Shown here one piece after another: positions 1-7,262 of a stretch of DNA of 44,574 nucleotides. The DNA is from Pseudomonadota bacterium. GTDB taxonomy: Bacteria > Pseudomonadota > Gammaproteobacteria > Xanthomonadales > Ahniellaceae. Numbering within the stretch: position 1 is the stretch's first letter; every line of letters begins with the position of its first letter. Location: assembly GCA_022705045.1 (NCBI GenBank), contig JAKJFE010000006.1:1-44574 (forward strand). The letters run 5' to 3'. Made by a program: the position numbers and the translations under genes. The notes beneath the pieces are model-generated. The model saw nothing but the letters and a program-made list of their open reading frames with translations, was not told the DNA's origin and searched no databases.

Positions 1-251
1 CTATTTGATTTAACCACATTTTACCACAACATTTTATAAAATGCAATAGAAAAATGCCATAAAAAGGAATAAATGGTAGTCATAATACTGTAGATTTCGA
101 CAAAATATTCCAAAAGCAAAAGCGTTTCGACATTTTAGGGCTTAACCCACCCAACTGATTATGTAAAGCAAAGAAACCGTGTTTGAAATCGGTTTCCTAA
201 ACTCCGAATTGCCTCCTTATATAATCCCCCGGACAAAACCCCATAAAAACC
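1..251. other. AT-rich non-coding stretch at window edge
   Basis: No convincing gene is visible on either strand. Composition is strikingly AT-rich compared with the GC-rich remainder of the window, and the change is abrupt just before the dksA terminator. A 12-base palindrome (attttataaaat) lies at 31-42. A hairpin with 7-bp arms (gaaaccg/cggtttc) lies at 173-196, and a TATAAT hexamer at 220-225 has no well-spaced -35. It could be the flank of a horizontally acquired region lying to the left, or a long AT-rich regulatory region. Neither can be decided from here. Confidence 0.5.
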
Positions 252-277
252 GAAAACCCCGCCGAAGCGGGGTTTTC
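252..277 (-). terminator. Rho-independent terminator of dksA
   Basis: A perfect 11-bp inverted repeat (gaaaaccccgc / gcggggttttc) with a CGAA loop lies 21 bases past the dksA stop codon. Read on the minus strand, the stem ends in TTTTC and is followed by a second T-rich run (ggttttta), as expected for an intrinsic terminator. The T-tract is good only in the minus direction. Confidence 0.85.
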
Positions 278-298
278 AAAGGCTGCAACGCGATTGGA

Positions 299-1360
299 TC
301 AATCGCCGATCTGGCGCTGGCGGTGTTCCCAGCGCTCCTGGGCATCGACCGTGCGTTCCGCAGTCGGACGGGCTTCGAGGCGGTCCAGGCCGATCTCGTC
401 GCCGCTGTCGATGCAGTAGCCGTATTCGCCATCATCGATGCGGCGCAGGCCGTCGTCGATCTTCGAGATCAGCTTGCGGTAACGATCGCGGGTACGCAGT
501 TCCAGCGAGTTTTCGGTCTCGCGGGTCGCACGTTCGGCTTCGTCGCCGACATCGCGCACTTCGTCACGCAGGTTGTCGATGGTCTGTTTCGATTCTTCGA
601 CCAGTTCTTCCTTCCACTTCAGGAGCTTCTGTCGGAAGTACTCGATCTGCAGGTCGTTCATGTACGGCTCTTTCGCGGCCGGCTTGTAACCGGCCGGAAG
701 GTTGACGCGAACGGGTTTCTTCTTGTCCGGAATTCTGACTGGCTGCATCGGGCTCTGCTGTTTCTTCGGATTCTTGTCCGACTTCGCAGCCACGGCGACG
801 GCCTTGCGCACATTCGACGCAGGCTTGGGCGCGGGCGCGGGAGTCGGCGCGGGCTTGACGGGTTGCGGCACCGGCTTGGCGGCGACGGGTTTGGCGACCG
901 GGGTCGGTGCGGATGCCTTGGTGGCCGGCTTCGCAACCGGCTTGGCCGCCGGCTTCGCGACCGGTTTGGGCGCAGGCTTGGCGACCGGCTTAGCGGCGGG
1001 CTTGCTCGCAGGTTTGGGCGCAGGCTTCGCGGCAACCTTCTTCGCGACGGGCTTGGCGGCGGGCTTGGCGACAACTTTCTTGGCCGCGGGTTTGGCGGCG
1101 GGCTTCGCCGCGGCTTTCTTCGCCACGGGCTTGGCTGGCTTCGCAGCCGGCTTGCCCTTGCCGAGCAGCGCCTGCTTCAGCTTGCTGACCAGACCAGGCT
1201 TCGCAGCCGGCTTCGCCGCGGATTTCACGGCCGGTTTCGCGGCAGGCTTTTTGGCTGGGGTCTTCGCAACGGGCTTCTTGGCGGCCGGTTTCTTCGCCGG
1301 CTTGGCAGCGGGCTTTGCGGCTTTCGCCTTGGCGGCGGGCTTTTTTGCGGGTTTTGCCAT
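299..1360 (-). CDS. dksA: DksA-family RNA polymerase-binding regulator with long basic N-terminal extension
   Basis: 353 aa. The last ~140 residues are a DksA/TraR domain: a coiled coil, the tip motif GDEAERA (E. coli DksA has PDPVDRA, so the two tip acidic residues are D and E), then SLELRTRDR and the globular end with LEARPTAER. DksA binds in the RNA polymerase secondary channel and acts with ppGpp on promoters. Only the first of the four classical zinc cysteines survives (CIDSG, then ERTVDAQ), giving a C-S-T-A pattern, so structural zinc is unlikely. The first ~210 residues are low-complexity Ala/Lys/Pro repeats (KPAAKPA-type) like a histone H1 tail, absent from E. coli DksA (151 aa). The chosen ATG follows GGAGG; a 32-residue in-frame upstream extension lacks such a signal. 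The gene is monocistronic with a strong terminator. Confidence 0.93.
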   Translation of the reverse strand: MAKPAKKPAAKAKAAKPAAKPAKKPAAKKPVAKTPAKKPAAKPAVKSAAKPAAKPGLVSKLKQALLGKGKPAAKPAKPVAKKAAAKPAAKPAAKKVVAKPAAKPVAKKVAAKPAPKPASKPAAKPVAKPAPKPVAKPAAKPVAKPATKASAPTPVAKPVAAKPVPQPVKPAPTPAPAPKPASNVRKAVAVAAKSDKNPKKQQSPMQPVRIPDKKKPVRVNLPAGYKPAAKEPYMNDLQIEYFRQKLLKWKEELVEESKQTIDNLRDEVRDVGDEAERATRETENSLELRTRDRYRKLISKIDDGLRRIDDGEYGYCIDSGDEIGLDRLEARPTAERTVDAQERWEHRQRQIGD

Positions 1361-1485
1361 GATCGGACGACCTCCAACCTGTTGCTTGCAACCGGAATAC
1401 CGGAAAACCCGACATTCCAAAGGGCGGGCTTTATAGCCGATGCCAGCGATGCCCACAACCGCGGGGCCGGCGCTAGCATGTGCGC

Positions 1486-1767
1486 ATGCTGGACCGAGTG
1501 TTGATCAAACTGCTGCGCGGGTACAAGCGTTTCATCAGCCCGTTGCTGGGGCAGCGCTGTCGCTTCCATCCCACTTGCTCGCACTACGCGATGACCGCCA
1601 TCGAACGCCATGGCGCGATCCGTGGCAGCCTGATGACGACGACGCGCCTGCTGCGCTGCCAGCCGCTGTGCGACGGCGGCTTCGACCCGGTCCCTGCCCG
1701 ATTCACCGCGCGTTTCTGGGCACGCAATCCCGAAGCCGACCCGCCGCCGGACGCGCCGGACGGCTAG
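1486..1767 (+). CDS. yidD: Membrane protein insertion efficiency factor YidD
   Basis: 93 aa from ATG, or 95 aa from a GTG six bases upstream (1480). The family signature is clear: [14 protein letters not shown], then [11 protein letters not shown] and a later [11 protein letters not shown]. YidD is a small amphipathic inner-membrane-associated protein that aids YidC-dependent insertion of membrane proteins. It usually sits in the rnpA-yidC-oriC cluster. Here it stands between dksA (divergent) and pyrC, so the ancestral cluster is broken. No strong Shine-Dalgarno sequence is seen before either start. The C-terminus is short and Pro/Asp-rich. Confidence 0.9.
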   Translation: MLDRVLIKLLRGYKRFISPLLGQRCRFHPTCSHYAMTAIERHGAIRGSLMTTTRLLRCQPLCDGGFDPVPARFTARFWARNPEADPPPDAPDG

Positions 1768-1770
1768 AAT
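1765..1770 (+). promoter_or_regulatory. Possible -10 element (TAGAAT) for pyrC
   Basis: TAGAAT begins with the TAG stop codon of yidD and lies 25 bases before the pyrC ATG. The same hexamer precedes epmB and phaB in this window. No canonical -35 is visible 16-18 bases upstream, so this is suggestive only. Confidence 0.3.
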
Positions 1771-1795
1771 TGCGCATCTCCGAATCGAGCCCGTC

Positions 1796-3139
1796 ATGAG
1801 CGAACCGCGCTGGCTGATCACGAACGCCCTGCTCGTCAACGAAGGGCGCGCTTTCCACGCCGACGTGCGTATTCGTGATGGCCGCATCGCGAAGATCGAA
1901 CGGGGTATCGCGGCCAGTGACGACGAGACCGTCGTCGACGCCAGCGGTCTGTGGCTGCTGCCCGGCATGATCGATTCGCAGGTGCATTTCCGCGAACCGG
2001 GGCTCACGCACAAGGGCGACCTGACCAGCGAGTCGCGCGCCGCGGTGGCCGGCGGCATCACCAGCTACATGGAGATGCCGAACACCAAGCCGCCAGCGAT
2101 CACCATCGACGCGCTCGAGGCGAAGTACACCCGCGCCAGCGAAGTGTCGGCGGCGAATTATGCGTTCTATATGGGCACAACCAACGACAACCTCGACGAG
2201 ATCCGTCGCGTCGATCCGGGCCGCGTACCCGGCCTGAAGATCTTCATGGGCGCGTCCACCGGCAACATGCTGGTCGACAACCCGGAGACGCTGGACGCCA
2301 TCTTCCGCGAAGCGCCCTGCACCATCATCACGCACTGCGAGGACACGCCGACGATCGACGCCAATGTAGCCGCCGCGAAGGCACGCTACGGCGACGACAT
2401 TCCGGTCGAACTGCATCCGGAACTGCGCTCGCGCGAAGCCTGCATCAAGTCCACGCGACTCGCGATCGAACTGGCGCAGCGTCATGGCAGCAGCCTGCAT
2501 GTGTTGCATATCTCGACCGCCGACGAACTCGCGCTGTTCCAGCCCGGCCCGATCGAAGGCAAGCGCATCACCGCCGAAACCTGCGTGCATTTCCTGCATT
2601 TCGACAGCCGCGACTATCTGCGCCGTGGCAACTTCATCAAGTGCAATCCGGCGATCAAGCATGCGGCAGACCGCATCGCCATCGTGCAGGCGCTGGCCGA
2701 TGGCCGCCTCGATGTTCTGGCCACCGACCATGCGCCGCATACGCTGAAGGAGAAGTCGCAGCATTACGGCGCTGCACCGTCCGGCCTGCCGCTGGTGCAA
2801 CACGCGCTGCAGTGTGCACTGGAGCGTGTGTTCGACGGTGATTTCCCGGTGACGACCCTGGTCGAACGCTTCGCGCACGCATCGGCCAAACGCTATCGCA
2901 TCCGCGACCGCGGATTCCTGCGCGAAGGCGGCTACGCCGATCTGGTGTTGGTCGATCCGAATCGCCCGCAGTTCGTGCGCCGCGAAGACACGCTGTCGCG
3001 TTGCGGCTGGTCGCCGTTCGAAGGCGAGACGTTCCGTTCGTCGATCCATTCGACCTTCGTCAACGGCCGCCGCGTCTGGCACGACGGCGGATTCGATCAG
3101 GCACCGCGGGCGATGCGTCTGGAATTTGCCGTCGCATGA
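1796..3139 (+). CDS. pyrC: Dihydroorotase
   Basis: 447 aa cyclic amidohydrolase catalysing N-carbamoyl-L-aspartate to dihydroorotate interconversion in pyrimidine synthesis. Visible motifs are: the strand-1 metal site GMIDSQVHFREPGLTHK; the lysine expected to be carboxylated in LKIFMGASTGN; metal histidines in ITHCED and VLHIST; and the catalytic Asp in ATDHAPHT. The first His of the usual HxH pair is Gln (Q-V-H). From memory, DQVHFREPGLTHK is the norm in a dihydroorotase subgroup common in Bacteroidetes, so this is a clade feature rather than damage. The C-terminal region FVRREDTLSRCGWSPFEG is also typical of that subgroup. Its stop overlaps the start of the M23 peptidase gene (ATGA), implying coupling. 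Confidence 0.92.
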   Translation: MSEPRWLITNALLVNEGRAFHADVRIRDGRIAKIERGIAASDDETVVDASGLWLLPGMIDSQVHFREPGLTHKGDLTSESRAAVAGGITSYMEMPNTKPPAITIDALEAKYTRASEVSAANYAFYMGTTNDNLDEIRRVDPGRVPGLKIFMGASTGNMLVDNPETLDAIFREAPCTIITHCEDTPTIDANVAAAKARYGDDIPVELHPELRSREACIKSTRLAIELAQRHGSSLHVLHISTADELALFQPGPIEGKRITAETCVHFLHFDSRDYLRRGNFIKCNPAIKHAADRIAIVQALADGRLDVLATDHAPHTLKEKSQHYGAAPSGLPLVQHALQCALERVFDGDFPVTTLVERFAHASAKRYRIRDRGFLREGGYADLVLVDPNRPQFVRREDTLSRCGWSPFEGETFRSSIHSTFVNGRRVWHDGGFDQAPRAMRLEFAVA

Positions 3140-3954
3140 GGCTTCGTACCTTGCTGACCACCGTGCTTGCGGCGGCTTCGACGATCGCAGCGGCAATGCC
3201 ACGTACCGAACTGCCCGCATCGACCACGCCCGGTGCGCTGGTCATCGGCCGCACTGAACCCGGCAGCGTCGTCACCTTTTCCGGCCGGACGCTGCGAGTC
3301 GCGGACGATGGCAGTTTCCTGTTCGGCCTCGGGCGCGATGTCAGCGGTCAGGCCGAGATCGCCGTACGTTATCGCGACGGCACGGCGCAGGCGCTGTCGA
3401 TCCCGATCCAGCCGCGCAAATTCGCGATCGAACGCGTGAACGGCCTGCCCGAATCGACCGTCAACCCGGACCCGAAACTCGCCGAGCGCATCGCTCGTGA
3501 ACAGACGCAGGTGACGAAAGCGCGCGAGCGCGACGACGCACGCCAGGATTACCGCTTCGGTTTCGTCTGGCCGAACACGGGCCGCATCAGCGGGGTGTAT
3601 GGCAGCCAGCGCATCCTCAACGGCACGCCGAAGAACCCGCACTACGGCGTCGATATTGCCGTTGGCACCGGCACACCGATCCACGCGCCCGCAGGCGGCA
3701 TCGTCAGCTTCGTCGCGAAGGATCTTTATCTGACCGGCGGCACCGTCGTCATCGACCACGGCCATGGCCTGTCCAGCGTCTTCGTGCACATGAGCCGCAT
3801 CGACGTGAAGCCGGAACAACGCATCGAACAGGGCGCGGTCATCGGTGCCGTCGGCGCCACCGGCCGCGCCACCGGCCCGCACCTGCACTGGGGCATGAAC
3901 TGGTTCGACACCCGGTTGGATCCGCAACTGGTCGTGGGGCCAATGCCGAAATAG
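3136..3954 (+). CDS. Secreted M23-family (LytM-type) metallopeptidase
   Basis: 272 aa. A Sec signal peptide (MRLRTLLTTVLAAASTIAAA) is followed by a beta-rich N-terminal domain and a C-terminal LytM/peptidase M23 domain. Zinc ligands are visible: His and Asp in NPHYGVDIA and the HxH in GPHLHWGMNW, with a supporting His in VFVHMSRI. The site is complete, so it should be an active periplasmic endopeptidase cutting peptidoglycan cross-links. The start codon overlaps the pyrC stop (ATGA), so it is probably translated from the same message although functionally unrelated. The family is well known; the cell-wall role is inferred from the domain. Confidence 0.9.
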   Translation: MRLRTLLTTVLAAASTIAAAMPRTELPASTTPGALVIGRTEPGSVVTFSGRTLRVADDGSFLFGLGRDVSGQAEIAVRYRDGTAQALSIPIQPRKFAIERVNGLPESTVNPDPKLAERIAREQTQVTKARERDDARQDYRFGFVWPNTGRISGVYGSQRILNGTPKNPHYGVDIAVGTGTPIHAPAGGIVSFVAKDLYLTGGTVVIDHGHGLSSVFVHMSRIDVKPEQRIEQGAVIGAVGATGRATGPHLHWGMNWFDTRLDPQLVVGPMPK

Positions 3955-3957
3955 AGC

Positions 3958-4041
3958 ATCGCGGGGTAGAGCCCGCTCCCACAAGAGCCGAGGCCAGAAC
4001 ATCCGGGGCTTTTGTGGGAGGAGCAGGCTCTGCCCCGCGAT
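3958..4041. repeat. REP-like intergenic palindrome between convergent genes
   Basis: Two long imperfect inverted arms, 3958-3985 (atcgcggggtagagcccgctc...) and 4009-4041 (its near reverse complement), flank a ~23-base centre. The sequence type (TGTGGGAG...GGGCT...CCCCGCGAT) matches the style of REP elements spread by RAYT transposases in pseudomonads and xanthomonads. It fills the whole gap between the M23 peptidase and folE2 stops, so it may also end transcription from both sides. I found no second copy in this window. Confidence 0.75.
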
Positions 4042-4045
4042 TCTT

Positions 4046-5020
4046 CTAGCGCTTGAGATCGCCGACCCAATCCATCCCTGCGTTGTAGCCGTTGGCGACA
4101 CCCTTGGTGGCGATGGCAACGGCATTGTGCGGGTGCAGGCTTTCGTAATGACTGGCGCGAACCCAGAAGTCGGCGATGCGTTCGTCAGCGTCGAGGGCCT
4201 TCTGCATACGGCGTGCGGCGTCTTCGCAGAACATCAGGTTCTCGCCGTTGAGACGGGCGAAGGCCTGTTCGTCCTCGCGTTTCACCGCGGTCTGCACCGG
4301 CGTCTTGAGCGCGCCCTCGACGCGGTCAATCAGCGCGACCAGCGGGAACGAGTCGAAGCTCGGTACCAAGCGTACGCGTACCTCGGCCCCGGAGCGCTGG
4401 CTGTGCGGCGTCGCCACGATGCCCTGCTCGGAACCGAGCCAGGCGACCACGCGGTCGTAGTCGAGGCCGTCGTCCGCCGAGAAGTCCGCCTTGAACTGGT
4501 CCTGGATGATCTGCCGCGCCAGCGCCGCCGAACACGGGCAGGTGCTCGAATAGGTGACTTCGAAGCTGGTTTCGATCGTGAACTGGCCGCGGTCGAGCAA
4601 GCCCGAGATCACCACCGGATACGACTTCCAGCCGCTGTTGCTGCTGACCAGCGCCGGGCGCCGCACCATGTAGTCGAAGGCGACGCGCAGCAGCGCTCGG
4701 CTCGACAGGTCGGTGTGTGAATCGACGAACTCGCGCAGCACCTTGCGCACCGAACACGGCGTCAGCACTTCCGAACCGAGCAGGCGGTCGACCAGCAGGT
4801 ACAGCCGCGACATGTGGATACCGCGCGCTTCGGGCTTCTGCAGGTTCACATAGGCGGTGACACGTGCATGCGCGTGAATCGGCGTGCCGTCCGGCCCGGC
4901 GACGCGCACCGGCAATTCGATGTCGCCCATGCCGACCCAATCAAGCTGGCCGGCGATGGCCGGTCGTGCCTCGTTGGCGATGTCGGGCAGCGAACGCGCC
5001 GTATTCTGGGAAATGCTCAT
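4046..5020 (-). CDS. folE2: GTP cyclohydrolase FolE2 (type IB)
   Basis: 324 aa. Converts GTP to 7,8-dihydroneopterin triphosphate, the first step of folate (and queuosine) synthesis. The FolE2 signature STCPCSAAL contains the catalytic cysteine. The histidine-rich HYESLHPHNAVA near the C-terminus and the ATPHSQRS segment are also family-typical metal or substrate-site regions. FolE2 enzymes accept metals other than zinc and are often used under zinc limitation; no Zur-type operator is evident upstream. The start at 5020 has AAGGA 8 bases before it; a 21-residue upstream extension in frame is less likely. No classical folE is seen in the window. Confidence 0.93.
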   Translation of the reverse strand: MSISQNTARSLPDIANEARPAIAGQLDWVGMGDIELPVRVAGPDGTPIHAHARVTAYVNLQKPEARGIHMSRLYLLVDRLLGSEVLTPCSVRKVLREFVDSHTDLSSRALLRVAFDYMVRRPALVSSNSGWKSYPVVISGLLDRGQFTIETSFEVTYSSTCPCSAALARQIIQDQFKADFSADDGLDYDRVVAWLGSEQGIVATPHSQRSGAEVRVRLVPSFDSFPLVALIDRVEGALKTPVQTAVKREDEQAFARLNGENLMFCEDAARRMQKALDADERIADFWVRASHYESLHPHNAVAIATKGVANGYNAGMDWVGDLKR

Positions 5021-5096
5021 CGAGTGTCCTTCAATGTCTGCGCCGCGACGCGGCAACGGTTCCGGAGGGGCCGGGTGAAACATCGTCCATGGGGGC

Positions 5097-5128
5097 GCGT
5101 GACCGGCGCGTCAAGCGCGCGGTCACGC
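5097..5128 (-). terminator. GC-rich hairpin downstream of the squalene-synthase-like gene
   Basis: Perfect 9-bp arms (gcgtgaccg / cggtcacgc) enclose a loop that can itself pair (cgcg/cgcg). It lies 19 bases beyond the stop at 5148, between that gene and the folE2 leader. There is no T-tract, so intrinsic termination is uncertain. Confidence 0.4.
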
Positions 5129-5147
5129 ATCGTCACAGTGTATCGGC

Positions 5148-5906
5148 TCAGCGCAGGCCGGCGACGGCCCACCAGGCCGACAATGTGCTGCGCCAATTCA
5201 GGTCCGGCACGCCACGTCCGGCCGCGAGCGCGTCGATCACGCCGAGCGCGGCCTGACCGAACACGCGCAGGCCGCGTCGCCCCTGCCAGTCGGCGCGGGC
5301 GATACTGCGTTGTCGCGCCGCGATCTCGTCTCGCCATTGCGCCGCCAGCGTGGCCACCAAGGCGTCGAGCGCAACGCCGGACTCGGCACTGGCGACCGCG
5401 TGACGCGCACGCACGTCGAGTGGCGCATGCGCAAACGCACTCGGTTGCCCTTCGCGCAGACACAGCAGATACAGTGCAACCAGCACCGCCTGCGACGCGG
5501 CGACACCCGCCGGCGCATCGCGCGGATGATCGGCCAACTGCTGGATGCGTGTCAGCGCCTGCGAAGCATCCGACGGCGCGCTGGCATGCAGTGCCGCCAA
5601 CGCATGCTCCACCGGCCGAGTCGACGTCACGGCGGCCGGCGCGGCTTGCAGCAACGGATGCCGTGCCTGACCACGTTCGTGCAGCCGGAATTCATCCAGC
5701 CACCAAGCCAGCTTGTGCTCGCGCACCGTGGCATCGCGCAGCACCCAACAGGTTTCCGCAACCTCGAACAAGGTTCCGAAACGCGCCCGCAGCAGCGGCC
5801 ATTCGCCCTCGGAGGCGAACAGCCGGGCTGCGTTCGCGGCTGGCCAGGCTTCGGTCCATTTCGCGAAGAAACTCTCGGCGTCGCGTTCGATCGTGTCGCG
5901 GTCCAT
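5148..5906 (-). CDS. Squalene/phytoene-synthase-like protein (degenerate, putative)
   Basis: 252 aa. Resemblance to squalene/phytoene synthases is limited to segments such as VREHKLAWWLDEFRLHERGQARHPLL, which parallels the KLAWWR-E-L...HP stretch of that fold. I do not see the two Asp-rich Mg-diphosphate motifs (DxxxD) expected of active enzymes, so it may be a non-catalytic relative like the mitochondrial NDUFAF6-type proteins. It starts 4 bases after the stop of the HAD phosphatase gene and ends a run shared with ubiG, so a link to isoprenoid or quinone metabolism is possible but unproven. The upstream in-frame extension would overlap the phosphatase gene, so the Met at 5906 was chosen. Confidence 0.6.
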   Translation of the reverse strand: MDRDTIERDAESFFAKWTEAWPAANAARLFASEGEWPLLRARFGTLFEVAETCWVLRDATVREHKLAWWLDEFRLHERGQARHPLLQAAPAAVTSTRPVEHALAALHASAPSDASQALTRIQQLADHPRDAPAGVAASQAVLVALYLLCLREGQPSAFAHAPLDVRARHAVASAESGVALDALVATLAAQWRDEIAARQRSIARADWQGRRGLRVFGQAALGVIDALAAGRGVPDLNWRSTLSAWWAVAGLR

Positions 5907-5910
5907 CCGG

Positions 5911-6582
5911 TCAATCCAGGTAGGCGACCAGTTCGAGTGCGCTGCGCACGATGACATCGGCGCCCCACGTGCGCGGATCGTCGCCGGCATCGATGTAACC
6001 GAACGCGGCCGCTACGGTGCGCGTGCCGGCGGCCCGGCCCGCTTCGATGTCGCGCAGGTCGTCGCCGAACATCCACGCATCGATGGCCGGCACCGCGAGC
6101 TGCTTCAGCGCGTGCAGCACGGGTGCGGGATTCGGTTTCTTCTCCGCCAAAGTGTCGCCGCTTACGACGGCACCGAACTCGCGACGCAGGTCGAGCGCGT
6201 CCAGCACCGCGTCGGTCAACCAGCCGGGCTTGTTGGTGACAATGCCGAGCTGGATGCCTTGCGCCCGGCACAACGTCAGCAGATCCAGCATGCCGTCGAA
6301 CGGCCGCGTCGTGACCGCGATGTCGGCGCGGTAGCGATCAAGGAAGGGTTGCAGCAAGGCTTCGCGTGCTTCGTCGTCGAGGTGCGGAAACGCCGCACGC
6401 AGGATCGCGCGCCCGCCCTTGGACACGAAGGGTCGCAAGGTCGGCAGCGGCAATGCATCGAGTCCGGCGTCAGCGCGTAGCGCATTGGCCGCGGCGATCA
6501 TGTCGGGCGCGGTATCGAGCAGGGTGCCGTCGAGATCGAACAGCAGCGCGCGCGTCCTAGCCGGCAACGACCTTCTCCGCAT
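5911..6582 (-). CDS. gph: HAD phosphatase: phosphoglycolate phosphatase Gph / MurNAc-6-P phosphatase MupP
   Basis: 223 aa HAD-superfamily hydrolase. Motif I LLFDLDGTLLDT carries the nucleophile and acid/base Asp; motif II is in GIVTNKPG; the motif III Lys is in AEKKPNP; motif IV is MFGDDLRDIEAG. Proteins of this type hydrolyse 2-phosphoglycolate or, in Pseudomonas, N-acetylmuramate-6-phosphate (MupP, cell-wall recycling). The order mtaD-ubiG-this gene is the Pseudomonas order for mupP, so MupP is a serious alternative to Gph. The start overlaps the end of ubiG by 26 bases, consistent with an operon. Confidence 0.85.
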   Translation of the reverse strand: MRRRSLPARTRALLFDLDGTLLDTAPDMIAAANALRADAGLDALPLPTLRPFVSKGGRAILRAAFPHLDDEAREALLQPFLDRYRADIAVTTRPFDGMLDLLTLCRAQGIQLGIVTNKPGWLTDAVLDALDLRREFGAVVSGDTLAEKKPNPAPVLHALKQLAVPAIDAWMFGDDLRDIEAGRAAGTRTVAAAFGYIDAGDDPRTWGADVIVRSALELVAYLD

Positions 6583-7261
6583 GCGCCAGATAGTTCACGC
6601 CGACGTCGCTGTTGCGCCAGGCCTTGCGCCGGAACGGGTCGTACTGCAGGCCTTCGAGCGTGCGCAGCTCGAAGCCGGCCTGACGCAGCCCGGCCGCCAG
6701 CTCGCTGGGGCGGATGAACATCGCATGCCGGTGCGTGCCCTTCGGCAGCAGCTTCAGCACGTGTTCCGCGGCGACGATGGCGAGCGCGAAACTGCGTGTG
6801 TTGCGATTGATCGTCGACAGGAACAACTGTCCGCCCGGCTTCAGCAAGGTCGCGCAGGCGGCGAGGATGCGTTCCGGTTGCTCGACGTGTTCGAGCATCT
6901 CCATGCAGCAGATGGCATCGAAATGGCCCGGCATCTCGGCCGCGAGTTGTTCCGCGTCGACGTGGCGATACTGCGCCTTCGACCCGGATTCGAGCGCGTG
7001 CAATTTCGCGATTTCGATCTGTTCGCCGGCGGCGTCGATACCGAGCACGTCGGCGCCTTCGGCGGCGAGGGCTTCGGTCAGGATGCCGCCGCCGCAGCCG
7101 AGATCGAGCACGCGTGCGCCCTTGAGCGGCATGCGCTCGCGCACGAAGGCGACGCGCTGCGGATTCAGCTCATGCAAGGCACGCGATGGACCATCGGGGT
7201 CCCACCAGCGGTGCGCCTGTTCGTTGAACTTCGCGATTTCGCGCGGATCGGCGGTCTGCAT
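6557..7261 (-). CDS. ubiG: Ubiquinone biosynthesis O-methyltransferase UbiG
   Basis: 234 aa class I SAM methyltransferase performing both O-methylations of ubiquinone synthesis. Visible features: an N-terminal FNEQAHRWWDPDGPSRALHELNPQR typical of UbiG, SAM motif I VLDLGCGGGILTE, then GIDAAGEQIEIAK, and CCMEMLEHVEQP before the LSTINRN segment. Length is normal. It starts one base after the mtaD stop and overlaps the phosphatase gene, so it is mid-operon. The product is expected in the cytoplasm, peripherally associated with the Ubi complex. Confidence 0.96.
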   Translation of the reverse strand: MQTADPREIAKFNEQAHRWWDPDGPSRALHELNPQRVAFVRERMPLKGARVLDLGCGGGILTEALAAEGADVLGIDAAGEQIEIAKLHALESGSKAQYRHVDAEQLAAEMPGHFDAICCMEMLEHVEQPERILAACATLLKPGGQLFLSTINRNTRSFALAIVAAEHVLKLLPKGTHRHAMFIRPSELAAGLRQAGFELRTLEGLQYDPFRRKAWRNSDVGVNYLAHAEKVVAG

Positions 7262-7262
7262 C

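Noticed and set aside
660..1360. Tandem-repeat array or CRISPR-like repeats
   Set aside because: The periodicity comes from KPAAKPA-type codons inside dksA; there are no constant repeats with unique spacers.
702..1436. Plus-strand 244-aa open frame rich in Gly/Ala/Phe opposite dksA
   Set aside because: It is the antisense reflection of the Lys/Ala/Pro repeats of dksA; no ribosome-binding site or family similarity.
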